From Ruegeria profundi (lineage in GTDB: Bacteria > Pseudomonadota > Alphaproteobacteria > Rhodobacterales > Rhodobacteraceae): DNA of 64,000 bases. The stretch covers positions 186,001 through 250,000 of the forward strand of contig NZ_LQBP01000003.1 in NCBI RefSeq assembly GCF_001507545.1, read 5' to 3'. Of this stretch, positions 45,858 to 54,978 are shown in pieces. The translations under genes and the position numbers were made by a program. Positions within the stretch are counted from its first letter, which is position 1. Every line of letters starts with the position of its first letter. Below the pieces are notes generated by a model, which was given only the letters and a program-made list of their open reading frames with translations, did no database searches and was not told the DNA's origin.

Positions 45858-46313
45858 ATGCTAGACGACATGGATCGGCGAATTCTGCGCCACCTTCAAG
45901 CCGAACCCACGCTGTCTATGGCTGAGTTGGCCGAGCGGTGCGGCGTGAGCCAGGGTATTTGCTGGCGACGGGTTGAAAAGATGCAGGCCTCTGGCGTCAT
46001 CCAGGGGCAACAGGTGGTGATAGATTGGGCCGCGTTGGGTTACGCGGTCGAGGTTTCGCTGCGCATAACGTTGGACAAAACGCAACCTCGGGCCTTTGAT
46101 GAGTTTACAGCAGCTGCCCGCATGGTTTCGGAAGTGATTGAAATACAGACATTTCTGGGGCGTGTTGATGTCCGCTTGTCGGTTCTTGCGCGCGATATGA
46201 CCCACTATCAGCAACTCTACCGCGACCGTATCCTGACCCTGCCGCATATCGCTGATATCGAGGCGTTGATGCATATCGCGCGGGTCAAGCGAGACGAGGT
46301 GTTGCCGGTATGA
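45858..46313 (+). CDS. Lrp/AsnC-family transcriptional regulator
   Basis: This 151-residue protein has an N-terminal HTH (DDMDRRILRHLQAEPTLSMA and ERCGVSQGICWRRVEKMQ) and a C-terminal RAM domain for amino-acid sensing. It starts at the ATG reading MLDDMDRR. It overlaps the next Lrp gene by four bases (ATGA), making a tandem regulator pair that may form a heteromer. The effector is unknown; the divergent ilvC suggests a link to branched-chain amino acids, but that is inference. Confidence 0.9.
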   Translation: MLDDMDRRILRHLQAEPTLSMAELAERCGVSQGICWRRVEKMQASGVIQGQQVVIDWAALGYAVEVSLRITLDKTQPRAFDEFTAAARMVSEVIEIQTFLGRVDVRLSVLARDMTHYQQLYRDRILTLPHIADIEALMHIARVKRDEVLPV

Positions 46314-46768
46314 TCGAGCTTGATGAAACTGACCGCCAAATCCTGCGCGCGCTGGTTCAGGACGCCACGCAAAGCGCGGGGGCGCTGGGGCGCAAACTTG
46401 GCCTGTCTCAACCCGCAACTTGGCGGCGTATCCGCAGGTTAGAGACGGCAGGGGTCATCAAAGGGCGTCGCTTGCGCTTGAATGCCGAAGCGTTGGGGTT
46501 CGGTGTGACCGTATTTCTGGGGGTAAAGCTGGCCCGCAAAGGGCAAGTCAGTCTTGAGGATTTTGAGCGAGCTGTCAGCGCCATCCCCGAGGTGCAAACG
46601 GTTGAGCATGTTTTGGGTCTTTATGACTATCGCCTAAGGGTTGTCGCGCGAGACCTTTCTGATTTCGAACGAGTTCTTCGGCGGCGTATCATGACCTTGC
46701 CGGGGGCAGGGGATGTTGAAGCTAACGTATTGCTAAGTGAAGAGCGGCTGCCCGGCCCAATTGGCTGA
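46310..46768 (+). CDS. Lrp/AsnC-family transcriptional regulator
   Basis: This 152-residue protein is a paralogue of the preceding regulator with an HTH in RKLGLSQPATWRRIRRLE and a C-terminal RAM domain. It is translationally coupled to that gene by an ATGA overlap. The two differ clearly in sequence, so this is not a recent duplication. It ends six bases before the stop of a convergent HutC-type regulator gene. Confidence 0.9.
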   Translation: MIELDETDRQILRALVQDATQSAGALGRKLGLSQPATWRRIRRLETAGVIKGRRLRLNAEALGFGVTVFLGVKLARKGQVSLEDFERAVSAIPEVQTVEHVLGLYDYRLRVVARDLSDFERVLRRRIMTLPGAGDVEANVLLSEERLPGPIG

Positions 46769-46774
46769 AACGCG

Positions 46775-47485
46775 TTAGTATTTGGTGCGGATGCAAAAAC
46801 CGGGGTGATGAGTTTCGCGCGCGAATGTCATTGGAACACCATCTTTCCAGATTGTCCGCTCCATCTGTATCATCGAAGTGCCCGTGGTGGTGCCCATGAA
46901 CTCAGCCAACCGGCCATCCGCGGATATCGCGCAAAATGAAATCTCGGCCTCGGTAAAAGGCGCGATATTCAGCAACCATTCGTGCGGACCTTGAGAGGTC
47001 AGATCGGCATGCTCAACATCGGGGACCGTTTCGATATTGATCCAGCGTTCTTCCAGTTGAAAAGGACGGTTGTCCGCATAGTGCATGCAGATCACGTGTA
47101 ACACACGCGCGTCGGGCGAAACGCAAAGCTGAGAGGCCAACCAGCCGGGGCTGGGCACAACGCTGCGCTCGACAAGCGCATATCGATAAATAGAGTTCTG
47201 CTTTTCTACAGCCTGACGAGCCAATGAGAATTCGACTTTCGCATGCTTGCTGGGTTCCTTTTTGACACGCGTGCCGCTTTTGCGTTTACGCTCAACTATT
47301 CCCTGATCGGCAAGCTCTCGAAGGGCTCGGTTCACGGTCGCACGTGCGCAATTGAATTCTTCGGCCAATTGCGTTTCCGTGGGCAGCAAAGATCCCTGTG
47401 GCCAAATCCGGCTTTCAATACGCCGTTTAACTTCGTCTCTTACAAACTGAAAACTGGTCCGCTTATGAGCAGTCACGGGCAACAA
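46775..47485 (-). CDS. GntR-family regulator, HutC/UTRA type
   Basis: The 236-residue regulator has an N-terminal winged helix (SLLPTETQLAEEFNCARATV, then NRALRELADQGIVERKRKSG) and a C-terminal UTRA ligand domain. HutC-type proteins usually repress catabolic genes and respond to a pathway intermediate. It is divergent from the class V aminotransferase, with a 225-bp gap containing GTGTATGTATC near 47501, a possible operator. The natural ligand is unknown; control of the aminotransferase is a reasonable inference. Confidence 0.87.
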   Translation of the reverse strand: MLPVTAHKRTSFQFVRDEVKRRIESRIWPQGSLLPTETQLAEEFNCARATVNRALRELADQGIVERKRKSGTRVKKEPSKHAKVEFSLARQAVEKQNSIYRYALVERSVVPSPGWLASQLCVSPDARVLHVICMHYADNRPFQLEERWINIETVPDVEHADLTSQGPHEWLLNIAPFTEAEISFCAISADGRLAEFMGTTTGTSMIQMERTIWKDGVPMTFARETHHPGFCIRTKY

Positions 47486-47710
47486 TACCTTTCTTCTACA
47501 AAGTGTATGTATCTGTTCAGAAACACCTCTGGGTGTAAAGGGGTGGTGACACTATTTGGCGTCAAGTCACCGTGTGATTTGTGCTTTCGAAGGTTAATTT
47601 TCTATTGCGACGGGCGGTTCCGTTACGTCAATTGCCGCCGGGGTGTCGGGGCTTTACCATCGGTAAAAAAGGCTCCAGAAATCCTGTTACGCAGTTTGAA
47701 AGGACACAGC

Positions 47711-48838
47711 ATGCCCGCACTATTGGAAGAAATTGATCCGAACGGTCTTGAAGAATTCTCGGTTGTTTTCACAGACCGGTCGTTGAACCATATGTCGGCC
47801 CGGTTCCAGACCGTCATGCGAGACATTTCAGAGATGCTGCGTGATGTATACAAGGCTGATGGCGTCGCTGTGGTTCCGGGGGGCGGGACATTTGGGATGG
47901 AGGCTGTGGCCCGGCAGTTTGCGCGCAACGCGAATGTTCTTGTCGTTCGCAACGGGTGGTTTTCCTATCGTTGGAGTCAGATCATCGAGTCCGCGACGCT
48001 GACCGCATCTGCGACTGTTCTTAAGGCTCGGCAGGCCGGGAACTCCAGCCCGTCACCTTTTGCACCTGCCCCGATTGACGAAGTGGTTTCAACAATTCGT
48101 GAAAAGCGGCCGGATGTGGTTTTCGCACCGCATGTCGAGACATCTGCGGGCCTTATTCTACCGGATGAATATGTAACGGCCATGGCCGCAGCGGCGCATG
48201 AGGTCGGTGCCCTCATGGTCTTGGATTGCATCGCCTCGGGCTGCGCGTGGGTCGATATGAAATCCACCGGAGTCGATGTGCTGATCTCGGCCCCACAGAA
48301 GGGGTGGAGCGCATCGCCCTGTGCCGGGCTGGTCATGTTGTCTGAACGGGCCGAAGCAAAGTTAGCGGAAACAACGTCGGACAGCTTTGCCGTAGATCTG
48401 AAAAAATGGCGGCAGATCATGCAGGCCTATGAAAACGGAGGGCACGCTTATCACGCCACAATGCCAACCGATGCGTTACAGGCGTTCCGTGATACGATGG
48501 TCGAAACCCGTGACTACGGCTTTGAAAAGTTGCGCGATGCGCAGTGGGCGCTGGGGAATGGCGTTCGGGCTTTGCTGAAAGAGAAAGGCGTTGTTTCGGT
48601 TGCAGCTGACGGTTTCGGGGCACCGGGCGTCGTGGTCAGCTACACCTCAGACCCCGAAGTTCAGAACGGCAAGAAATTTGCCGCCCTTGGCATGCAGATC
48701 GCGGCAGGCGTACCGTTGCAATGTGATGAGCCCGAAGATTTCAGCACATTCCGCCTTGGCTTGTTCGGCTTGGACAAACTCTATGACGTCGACGGTACGA
48801 TAGCGCGGCTCAGGCGTGTTCTGGATCAGGTTCTGTGA
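47711..48838 (+). CDS. Class V PLP-dependent aminotransferase
   Basis: This 375-residue enzyme is a fold-type I PLP protein of the alanine-glyoxylate/serine-pyruvate aminotransferase group. It has GGGTFGMEAVARQFA for phosphate binding, HVETSAGLILP, VLDCIASGCAW with the PLP aspartate, and the Schiff-base lysine in SAPQKGWSASP. The start is the ATG reading MPALLEEIDP, after GAAAGGA at about 47698. The substrate pair is not clear; relatives act on serine, alanine, 2-aminoethylphosphonate or similar. The divergent HutC-type regulator suggests an inducible catabolic role. Confidence 0.83.
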   Translation: MPALLEEIDPNGLEEFSVVFTDRSLNHMSARFQTVMRDISEMLRDVYKADGVAVVPGGGTFGMEAVARQFARNANVLVVRNGWFSYRWSQIIESATLTASATVLKARQAGNSSPSPFAPAPIDEVVSTIREKRPDVVFAPHVETSAGLILPDEYVTAMAAAAHEVGALMVLDCIASGCAWVDMKSTGVDVLISAPQKGWSASPCAGLVMLSERAEAKLAETTSDSFAVDLKKWRQIMQAYENGGHAYHATMPTDALQAFRDTMVETRDYGFEKLRDAQWALGNGVRALLKEKGVVSVAADGFGAPGVVVSYTSDPEVQNGKKFAALGMQIAAGVPLQCDEPEDFSTFRLGLFGLDKLYDVDGTIARLRRVLDQVL

Positions 48839-48847
48839 TCTAGGACC

Positions 48848-50044
48848 TCAGCGTACGCCAAGGCCCATCTGCATTAGTGTTTTGCGCACAGGCGGTAGCG
48901 AATAAAGCGCGTTCAGCCCCAACGCGCGTGCATCGCGCAGCGGACGCGCCTCTATCATTGAGGCGCGGTTCAGTAAATCGATACCCTTGACGCGCACTTC
49001 AATCTCGGTGTGCCGGGCCTTGTGGTAGGCGTTCAGCATTTGCACGTCACCCAAACCTTCAGGCCGGGCTTTGGCAAGGTCCAGCAGGCTGCGTAAGTCA
49101 CCCAATGACATGTTCAAACCCTGAGCGCCGATTGGCGGCACGACATGGGCGGCTTCGGCCATCAGAGCTATCCGTTCGCCGGATAGCCGTTCTGCCGATT
49201 GGCTGATGATCGGCCAGATCGTCCGGCGCGACGCCAGTTTTAGCGGCCCCAACACCCCACATGAGCGTTCGGTCATCAACGCCTCGAATTCTTCGGGGCC
49301 AGCTTTCAGCAGCTCTATGGCCCGTGGACCACGTTCCATCCAAACAATCGCAGATGACGGCTGACCTTGCCAATCTGGCAAAGGAACCAAAGTAAATGGC
49401 CCACCCGAACGGTGAATCTCGGTCGAGATATTCTGGTGGGGGTTGGGATGTGTCACCGCGAAGGCCAATGCCTTTTGACCGTAGCGTGTGGTATGGACGT
49501 TGATCCCCGCTGCCTCACGCATGGGCGAGGCGCGCCCGTCTGCAGCTACGACCAGCTTGCAGCGAATGCGACTGCCATCGCTGAGGCTTACCCGCGCCTC
49601 GGCAGTGCGGGTAAATAGGCCGTTGGTGCCGGTGCCGGGCCGAAAATCGACGTTAGGCAATTCGGCCAAGCGCGCCACCATCTCGCGCCGCAGTAGCCAG
49701 TTGGGCAGGTTCCAGCCAAACGGCTGGTCCGAGATATCAGAGGCGTTGAAGTCCCTTATGATGCGGGGTTCTGGTACGTCACCGCCTGCATCGACGATCC
49801 GCATGATTTGCAGGGGCGATGCGTGGTCGGCCAGACGTTGCCACAACCCGCATTGTTCCAACAATCCTCGTGCCGGTTGCAGAAAGGCCGTGGTGCGCAA
49901 GTCTGACCCGTCCACATCCCGTTCGGTAACTGGCGGGGCAGGGTCGACGCACACAACGTCGAACCCAGCAGTCCCAAACGCTGCTGCAGCGGTTAGCCCA
50001 GCGATTCCTCCGCCGGAAATCAGGATGTCACAGCTGTCTTTCAT
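48848..50044 (-). CDS. UbiH/UbiF-family FAD-dependent monooxygenase
   Basis: This 398-residue flavoprotein resembles the ubiquinone-ring hydroxylases. It has the FAD motif SGGGIAGLTAAAAFG, the VVAADGRASPMREAAGI loop and the second FAD block AEAAHVVPPIGAQGLNMSLG. It probably hydroxylates an octaprenyl or decaprenyl ring intermediate; which position cannot be told. It converges on the aminotransferase gene, with a 9-bp gap. The other ubi genes are elsewhere. Confidence 0.86.
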   Translation of the reverse strand: MKDSCDILISGGGIAGLTAAAAFGTAGFDVVCVDPAPPVTERDVDGSDLRTTAFLQPARGLLEQCGLWQRLADHASPLQIMRIVDAGGDVPEPRIIRDFNASDISDQPFGWNLPNWLLRREMVARLAELPNVDFRPGTGTNGLFTRTAEARVSLSDGSRIRCKLVVAADGRASPMREAAGINVHTTRYGQKALAFAVTHPNPHQNISTEIHRSGGPFTLVPLPDWQGQPSSAIVWMERGPRAIELLKAGPEEFEALMTERSCGVLGPLKLASRRTIWPIISQSAERLSGERIALMAEAAHVVPPIGAQGLNMSLGDLRSLLDLAKARPEGLGDVQMLNAYHKARHTEIEVRVKGIDLLNRASMIEARPLRDARALGLNALYSLPPVRKTLMQMGLGVR

Positions 50045-50121
50045 GGCCTTGTTCTCCGAGTGGTTGAGCAGAACCTAGTTCGGTTCCAAGGCCGGTGCCA
50101 AGTGACATCCTGTCCCGTCTG

Positions 50122-50370
50122 TCAGCCGCGTGACACCAGGATGAGAAGAAGGAAAATCAGCGGCACCATCATCACAGCCGGGATGTAAAGGCCAGGCAGA
50201 CCAAAGATCAGGGTCGAACACCCCCACATGCTGACAAGCGCAGCGGCGGTGTAGCCCCAATCCTCGGGCTTGCCATAGGCTGCATCGCGGGCAATCCAGC
50301 CAAACAGGGGGACTGAAAAAAGGATGCGCTGCCAAATGGGCAGGCGCCGAGGCATCTCGATCGCGCTCAT
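50122..50370 (-). CDS. Small membrane protein of unknown function
   Basis: This 82-residue protein has two to three hydrophobic segments (ALVSMWGCSTLIFGLPGLYI and VMMVPLIFLLLILVS) after a cationic start (MPRRLPIWQRILF). It is not in a family I recognise. It has its own ATG between the UbiH-type gene and the HAD gene in the same direction, and the sequence looks like a genuine protein rather than a shadow frame. Confidence 0.6.
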   Translation of the reverse strand: MSAIEMPRRLPIWQRILFSVPLFGWIARDAAYGKPEDWGYTAAALVSMWGCSTLIFGLPGLYIPAVMMVPLIFLLLILVSRG

Positions 50371-50456
50371 GGTTTCTCCGATTCTGTTCGTCGCTGATGG
50401 GCATATATGGATGATATTGCACCTGCAGAACGTGCAGATCGTCGCAGTGTGACAGC

Positions 50457-51101
50457 CTATCGCAGACGGGCCAAAAACGCAGTTAAATCATCGGTATGAT
50501 GGTGGATATGGTCGGCCTCATGAGGCTCGGGCGCGACGTGCACAGTGCGCATTCCCATCGCGTGCGGAGCAGCCAGATTCCGGGGGTCATCCTCGAACAT
50601 GGCCGCTTGTTCTGTATCGATTCCATCCTGGGTAAATATCGCCTCGAACGCGGCTTTTTCCGGCTTCGGGCGATAGCCTGCATGCTCGACGCCGTAGATT
50701 GCATCGAACAGCCCGGCAAGACCACGCGCCTCAAGCACCCGTTCGGCGTAGGGCGCGCTGCCATTGGTGTAAACGATGCGGCGGCCGGGCAGGGACCGGA
50801 TATGGTCGGCCAGTTCGGCGTCGGGGTCTAGGTGGCTCATATCCACCTGATGAACCGCGTGCAGATAGGGGTCAGGGTCAAGATCATGCTCGGCCATCAG
50901 ACCAGCCAGCGTTGTGCCGTATTGCCGCCAATAGTACGAGCGCAGACGGTCCGCTTCGGCCCGCTCAACGCCGATGGCTTGCACGACGTAATCCGTCATC
51001 AGTACCTCGATCTGGTCGAACAGGCGCATGTGCGGCGGATACAGTGTATTGTCGAGGTCGAACACCCATTGGGTGACGTGAGAAAAAGCAGGCTTGACCA
51101 T
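50457..51101 (-). CDS. Pyrimidine 5'-nucleotidase-type HAD hydrolase
   Basis: The 214-residue phosphatase has HAD motif I in WVFDLDNTLYP, motif II in VYTNGS, the lysine in YRPKPEKAAFEAI and motif III in MFEDDPRNL. The DLDNTLYP start and overall length fit the SDT1/YjjG-like pyrimidine 5'-nucleotidase group, which removes phosphate from UMP or CMP. The precise substrate is inferred from the family. It is transcribed away from the FCD regulator. Confidence 0.88.
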   Translation of the reverse strand: MVKPAFSHVTQWVFDLDNTLYPPHMRLFDQIEVLMTDYVVQAIGVERAEADRLRSYYWRQYGTTLAGLMAEHDLDPDPYLHAVHQVDMSHLDPDAELADHIRSLPGRRIVYTNGSAPYAERVLEARGLAGLFDAIYGVEHAGYRPKPEKAAFEAIFTQDGIDTEQAAMFEDDPRNLAAPHAMGMRTVHVAPEPHEADHIHHHTDDLTAFLARLR

Positions 51102-51201
51102 GGTTTGGGTTTAGGGCGCTGAGACACGGTTTTCAATGCTACACTTGATCCGAAGGGCAAGTGACGGATAGACATGTCCGAACGAGGAGATGAACCACCC
51201 C

Positions 51202-51849
51202 ATGCCCCAAGCCAGACAACCGTCCAAAGACGCCTACCGTCTTATTCTCGAAGCGATAGACGTTGGCGTTTACAAACCCGGCGACCGTCTGGTTGAAAGC
51301 GAGCTTGCAGAACGGTTCGGTGTCTCCCGGACCCCCATTCGCGAAGCGTTGCAGCGGCTTGAGACGCAATCGCTGCTGGAACGGGACGGTCGGTCGCTGA
51401 TTGTGGCTTCGCTTGACCACAACCAGATGGCCGAATTGTATGTCGTAAGACGCGAGTTGGAGGGGTTGGCCGCAAAATTGGCGGCCAAGCATGCAACCGA
51501 AGAAGAGATCAAGGTGTTGCAGGATATGGTGGCCGCGGATGATCAGCTTGTTAACGATCCGGCGGCATTGTCACGCGCGAACAGGCGCTTTCACGAGCAG
51601 ATACACCTCGCCTCGCACAACCGTTATCTGGTTCAGCAGCTTGACCTCGTGCATCGCACAATGGCGCTTATGGCCACCACATCCCTGGCCGTGCAGGGGC
51701 GCGGTGAAATCGCGCAGAGCGAACACAAAGGAATTGTCGAAGCCATCGCTGCACGCAATGAACAAGCGGCCGAACGTGCGCTGAAAGACCATATATCGGT
51801 CGCTTTCATGACCCGCCTGAAACAGGATGCAGTTCTGCGCGAGACCTAA
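51202..51849 (+). CDS. GntR-family regulator, FCD type
   Basis: The 215-residue regulator has a winged helix at its N-terminus (GDRLVESELAERFGVSRTPI and REALQRLE) and the all-helical FCD ligand domain with HEQIHLASHN and EHKGIVEAIAARN, where the histidines normally bind metal. The ATG at 51202 is preferred since GAGGAG lies 12 bases before it; an ATG at 51190 abuts the GAGGAG. No catabolic neighbour indicates its ligand. It converges on the glycosyltransferase gene with no gap. Confidence 0.86.
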   Translation: MPQARQPSKDAYRLILEAIDVGVYKPGDRLVESELAERFGVSRTPIREALQRLETQSLLERDGRSLIVASLDHNQMAELYVVRRELEGLAAKLAAKHATEEEIKVLQDMVAADDQLVNDPAALSRANRRFHEQIHLASHNRYLVQQLDLVHRTMALMATTSLAVQGRGEIAQSEHKGIVEAIAARNEQAAERALKDHISVAFMTRLKQDAVLRET

Positions 51850-53727
51850 TCACTGAGGCAGCATGTCTTCCTCAATGGCTTGGCCATGTTGCGTTTTGTC
51901 CCAGAAAAATGGGTTCAGTACCAACTCCCAAAGGGCTTTGTATGCCGCTAAAACACCTAATGGGAAGTAAAGCGGCATTATTGGCACCCATGGCAGCAAG
52001 AACCGTCTTTCCCGGGCCGATACAGCAATGAAACCAACTGCTGCGTTGGTGATCTCGGCGATCAGGAACAGGGCCACCAAAGCACCCAGCATGGACCGTG
52101 AGAGGATCGGGTCCAAGGGGCTGGGCAAGCCAAAACTCGTCAGCCAAAAAAGCCAGAGAACCGGGGCCAGCAGGAACTGTCCAACGGTTCCAAGAAAAAA
52201 GGCCTGAACACCCAGAAACCTAAGGATACCGAGATCCCTGAGCAATTTTAGGGGAGAGCGCATATGAACAAGATACGTCACCATGAAGCCTTTTAGCCAA
52301 CGAGAACGCTGTTTGACCCACGGCCAGGCGCGAAAGTTTGCCTCTTCATAAGTTGCGGTATCGACAATCTCGGTACGATAGCCTGCGCGTGACAGGCGCA
52401 CACCCAGATCGGCATCCTCGGTGACATTGTGGGCATCCCAACCACCAAGCTCCAACAGCTTGTCGCGCCTAAAAAAGAATGTTGTGCCACCCAGTGGCAC
52501 CACAAGCCCTAGCCGCGCGATGCCCTGCAGCACGACCCGAAACCAGCCGTTGTATTCAATGGTAAAGCAGCGCGACCGCCAGTTGGTACGTGGATTGTAG
52601 TAGTCAAGAACACCCTGCAGGCAAACGACATTTTCGTCCGCTTGTGCGAAGTGTCGGGCGACGCGTTCGATCTGGTCTGGCTGCGGTGCATCTTCGGCAT
52701 CCCAGACCCCCAAGATGTCGCCGCGACAGAAGTCCAGGGCAAAGTTCATGGCACGAGGTTTGGTAGTCAGCCCGTTCAGTTCAGGCACTTCAACGCTCCT
52801 GATCCAACTGGGCAGATCGACACCGGCAAGAGTGGCGCGTGTCACCTCGTCAGATTCTTCCAGCACCAGAATGACATCCAGCAGTGCCTTGGGGTACGTG
52901 AGTCTTTGCAAACGTCGAATGAGCGCACCGGCGATCTCGCGCTCTTTGTAGAGCGGGACCATGATGGACACACGCGGCAACACCCCTGGCGGCCCTGACG
53001 AGACCGGGTTGGCTCGGCGCATTGCTGCCTGCCACAAGAACCCGAACAGGCCAAGAAGGCGAAAACACGCAAACAAGATCAAACTGAACACCGCAGCCGC
53101 AACCAATATGGCCAGTCCGACCATCGGAAACGCCGCAAAGGACAGCAAAATCCCTGACAATACCGCAGCAGACCCAACGCGTGATTTGGGGGTCCATGAG
53201 CGGCAACTCTGGTCCGGATCAACGCGGGTTTCGGCTGCCTTGGCCAATGTCTCAGAGAATAATTGAGCAATAGCTTTGTCGATCTGATCGGGGGCGACAA
53301 GTACAGGCATGACGGTAAACCCCGCATCCTGCAAGCCGCCGCGTACGTCAGGAAACAAGTCAGCCCGCGCCGTGGCAACCAGCAAGATGGGACCGATACG
53401 TTGCCAGGGAATGACGTTATGGGTCAGCCAGAACTCAACTGGTTTTATCTTGCACAGCTCGGGCGAAGGCGGAAAGCTGTCGAAATCGGCAATTTGAAGA
53501 CCGGTTTGATCTGATAAGGCATTGAGCACATCCTGACGGTCGACCCAGCCTTCCGACACAAGTATTTCGCCCAACGGGGATCTTTGCCAAGATTGCATGA
53601 ACAACGCTTCGTCAAGCTGGGATTGAGTGATCAAGCCGCGGTCGACAAGACAAGCCCCTAACGGCTTGCGGATCCGCGCGGGTATCGGCGCAGCCTGCGC
53701 GAAATGATGTAGATTTAGTTCGACCAT
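51850..53727 (-). CDS. BcsA/NfrB-like glycosyltransferase with N-terminal MshEN-type region
   Basis: This 625-residue protein starts with a GspE/MshE N-terminal-like region (about residues 20-150, with GACLVDRGLITQSQLDEALF and VDRQDVLNALSDQTGLQIAD), two membrane segments (about 180-235), a family 2 glycosyltransferase domain with VSIMVPLYKE, WDAEDAPQPDQ, TEDADLGVRLSR and QRSRWLKG, and four or more C-terminal membrane segments. The D,D,D,QxxRW set marks a processive polysaccharide synthase. MshEN domains can bind cyclic di-GMP, so activity may be controlled by it. The start is the ATG after the hairpin at 53733-53769. Confidence 0.83.
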   Translation of the reverse strand: MVELNLHHFAQAAPIPARIRKPLGACLVDRGLITQSQLDEALFMQSWQRSPLGEILVSEGWVDRQDVLNALSDQTGLQIADFDSFPPSPELCKIKPVEFWLTHNVIPWQRIGPILLVATARADLFPDVRGGLQDAGFTVMPVLVAPDQIDKAIAQLFSETLAKAAETRVDPDQSCRSWTPKSRVGSAAVLSGILLSFAAFPMVGLAILVAAAVFSLILFACFRLLGLFGFLWQAAMRRANPVSSGPPGVLPRVSIMVPLYKEREIAGALIRRLQRLTYPKALLDVILVLEESDEVTRATLAGVDLPSWIRSVEVPELNGLTTKPRAMNFALDFCRGDILGVWDAEDAPQPDQIERVARHFAQADENVVCLQGVLDYYNPRTNWRSRCFTIEYNGWFRVVLQGIARLGLVVPLGGTTFFFRRDKLLELGGWDAHNVTEDADLGVRLSRAGYRTEIVDTATYEEANFRAWPWVKQRSRWLKGFMVTYLVHMRSPLKLLRDLGILRFLGVQAFFLGTVGQFLLAPVLWLFWLTSFGLPSPLDPILSRSMLGALVALFLIAEITNAAVGFIAVSARERRFLLPWVPIMPLYFPLGVLAAYKALWELVLNPFFWDKTQHGQAIEEDMLPQ

Positions 53728-53732
53728 AAAGA

Positions 53733-53769
53733 AACAACCCTGACGCGAAGCTTGCGCGGCAGGGTTGTT
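53733..53769 (-). terminator. Strong hairpin between carA and the glycosyltransferase
   Basis: On the reverse strand AACAACCCTG (53769-53760) pairs with CAGGGTTGTT (53742-53733), plus an inner CGCG/CGCG, followed by TCTTT and then the ATG. It is 40 bases after the carA stop and may act as carA terminator or as an attenuator that hides the ribosome binding site AGGG. Confidence 0.6.
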
Positions 53770-53811
53770 CAATTTGGGTTAACAGCAGGTTAACCATAAC
53801 CAATCTGGCTG

Positions 53812-54978
53812 TTAAGCTCGCGATTTTCTTTCCGACATCGCCTCGGCAAAGCGTTCGAACAGGTAAAAACTGTCCTGCGGTCCCGGCGAAGCCTCGGGGT
53901 GATGCTGCACGGAATAGACGGGGCGACCCGTCATGCGAATGCCGCAGTTCGACCCGTCAAACAAAGAGCGATGCGTTTCCACCACACCATCCGGCAGCGA
54001 TTGTGCGTCCACCGCAAAACCGTGGTTCATCGAGGTGATTTCAACCTTTCCGGTTTCCATGTCTTTCACAGGATGGTTGGCACCGTGGTGACCGTGGTTC
54101 ATCTTGACCGTTTGACCGCCAAGCGCCAGCGCCAGCATCTGATGGCCAAGGCAGATGCCGAAAACCGGAAGGTCAGTGGTATCCAAAACCTCTTTGATCA
54201 TCGGGACAGCATATTCACCGGTGGCCGCCGGATCACCGGGGCCGTTGGACAGGAAAACACCGTCAGGATTGTGCGCCAGTACTTCGGAGGCCGTCGCTGT
54301 GGCTGGCAGCACGGTCACGTCACACCCTGCCGAGGCCAGACACCGCAGGATGTTTCGCTTTGCGCCGTAGTCGATGGCAACGACCTTGTGCGCGGGTGCT
54401 TCCTGCCGGGTATAGCCGTCGGGCCACGCCCACCGCATTTCATCCCAGCGATAGCTTTGTGCGCATGTGACTTCTTTGGCCAGATCCATGCCTTCGAGCC
54501 CGGCAAATGCGCGCGCCGCTGCGACCAATGCTTCAATGTCGAAATTACCCTCGGGGTCGTGGGCCAGGGCCACATGCGGCGCGCCTTGCTGGCGGATGGC
54601 GCGGGTCAGACGCCGGGTGTCGATCCCACCTATGGCGATGCGACCGCGACGGGCAAGCCACGCCTTCAATTCTTCTGCAGACCGCCAATTCGACGGCTCA
54701 GTCGGGTCCCATTTCACGACCATCCCGGCGGCAACGGGATCACCGGTTTCGTCGTCTTCGGGATTTACACCGACATTGCCGATATGAGGAAAAGTAAACG
54801 TCACGACTTGCCCCGCATAAGACGGATCGGTCATGATCTCCTGATACCCGGTCATTGCGGTGTTGAAGCACAGCTCAGCCACGGTCTGACCGGTTGCGCC
54901 GAAGCCCATCCCGTAGAACAGCGTTCCGTCGGCCAAGGCCAGACATGCGGTGGGCTTGGTCGGTGCATTCTGGGCCAT
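53812..54978 (-). CDS. carA: Carbamoyl-phosphate synthase small subunit
   Basis: CarA is the glutaminase subunit that supplies ammonia for carbamoyl phosphate, used for pyrimidines and arginine. The 388-residue protein has the N-terminal small-subunit domain (ACLALADGTLFYGMGFGATG, FNTAMTGYQEIMTDPSYAGQ) and a C-terminal class I amidotransferase with nucleophile Cys in GICLGHQML and the His/Glu in HHPEASPGPQD. Length is typical. carB is not in the window. The divergent neighbour is the YqeY-like gene. Confidence 0.96.
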   Translation of the reverse strand: MAQNAPTKPTACLALADGTLFYGMGFGATGQTVAELCFNTAMTGYQEIMTDPSYAGQVVTFTFPHIGNVGVNPEDDETGDPVAAGMVVKWDPTEPSNWRSAEELKAWLARRGRIAIGGIDTRRLTRAIRQQGAPHVALAHDPEGNFDIEALVAAARAFAGLEGMDLAKEVTCAQSYRWDEMRWAWPDGYTRQEAPAHKVVAIDYGAKRNILRCLASAGCDVTVLPATATASEVLAHNPDGVFLSNGPGDPAATGEYAVPMIKEVLDTTDLPVFGICLGHQMLALALGGQTVKMNHGHHGANHPVKDMETGKVEITSMNHGFAVDAQSLPDGVVETHRSLFDGSNCGIRMTGRPVYSVQHHPEASPGPQDSFYLFERFAEAMSERKSRA

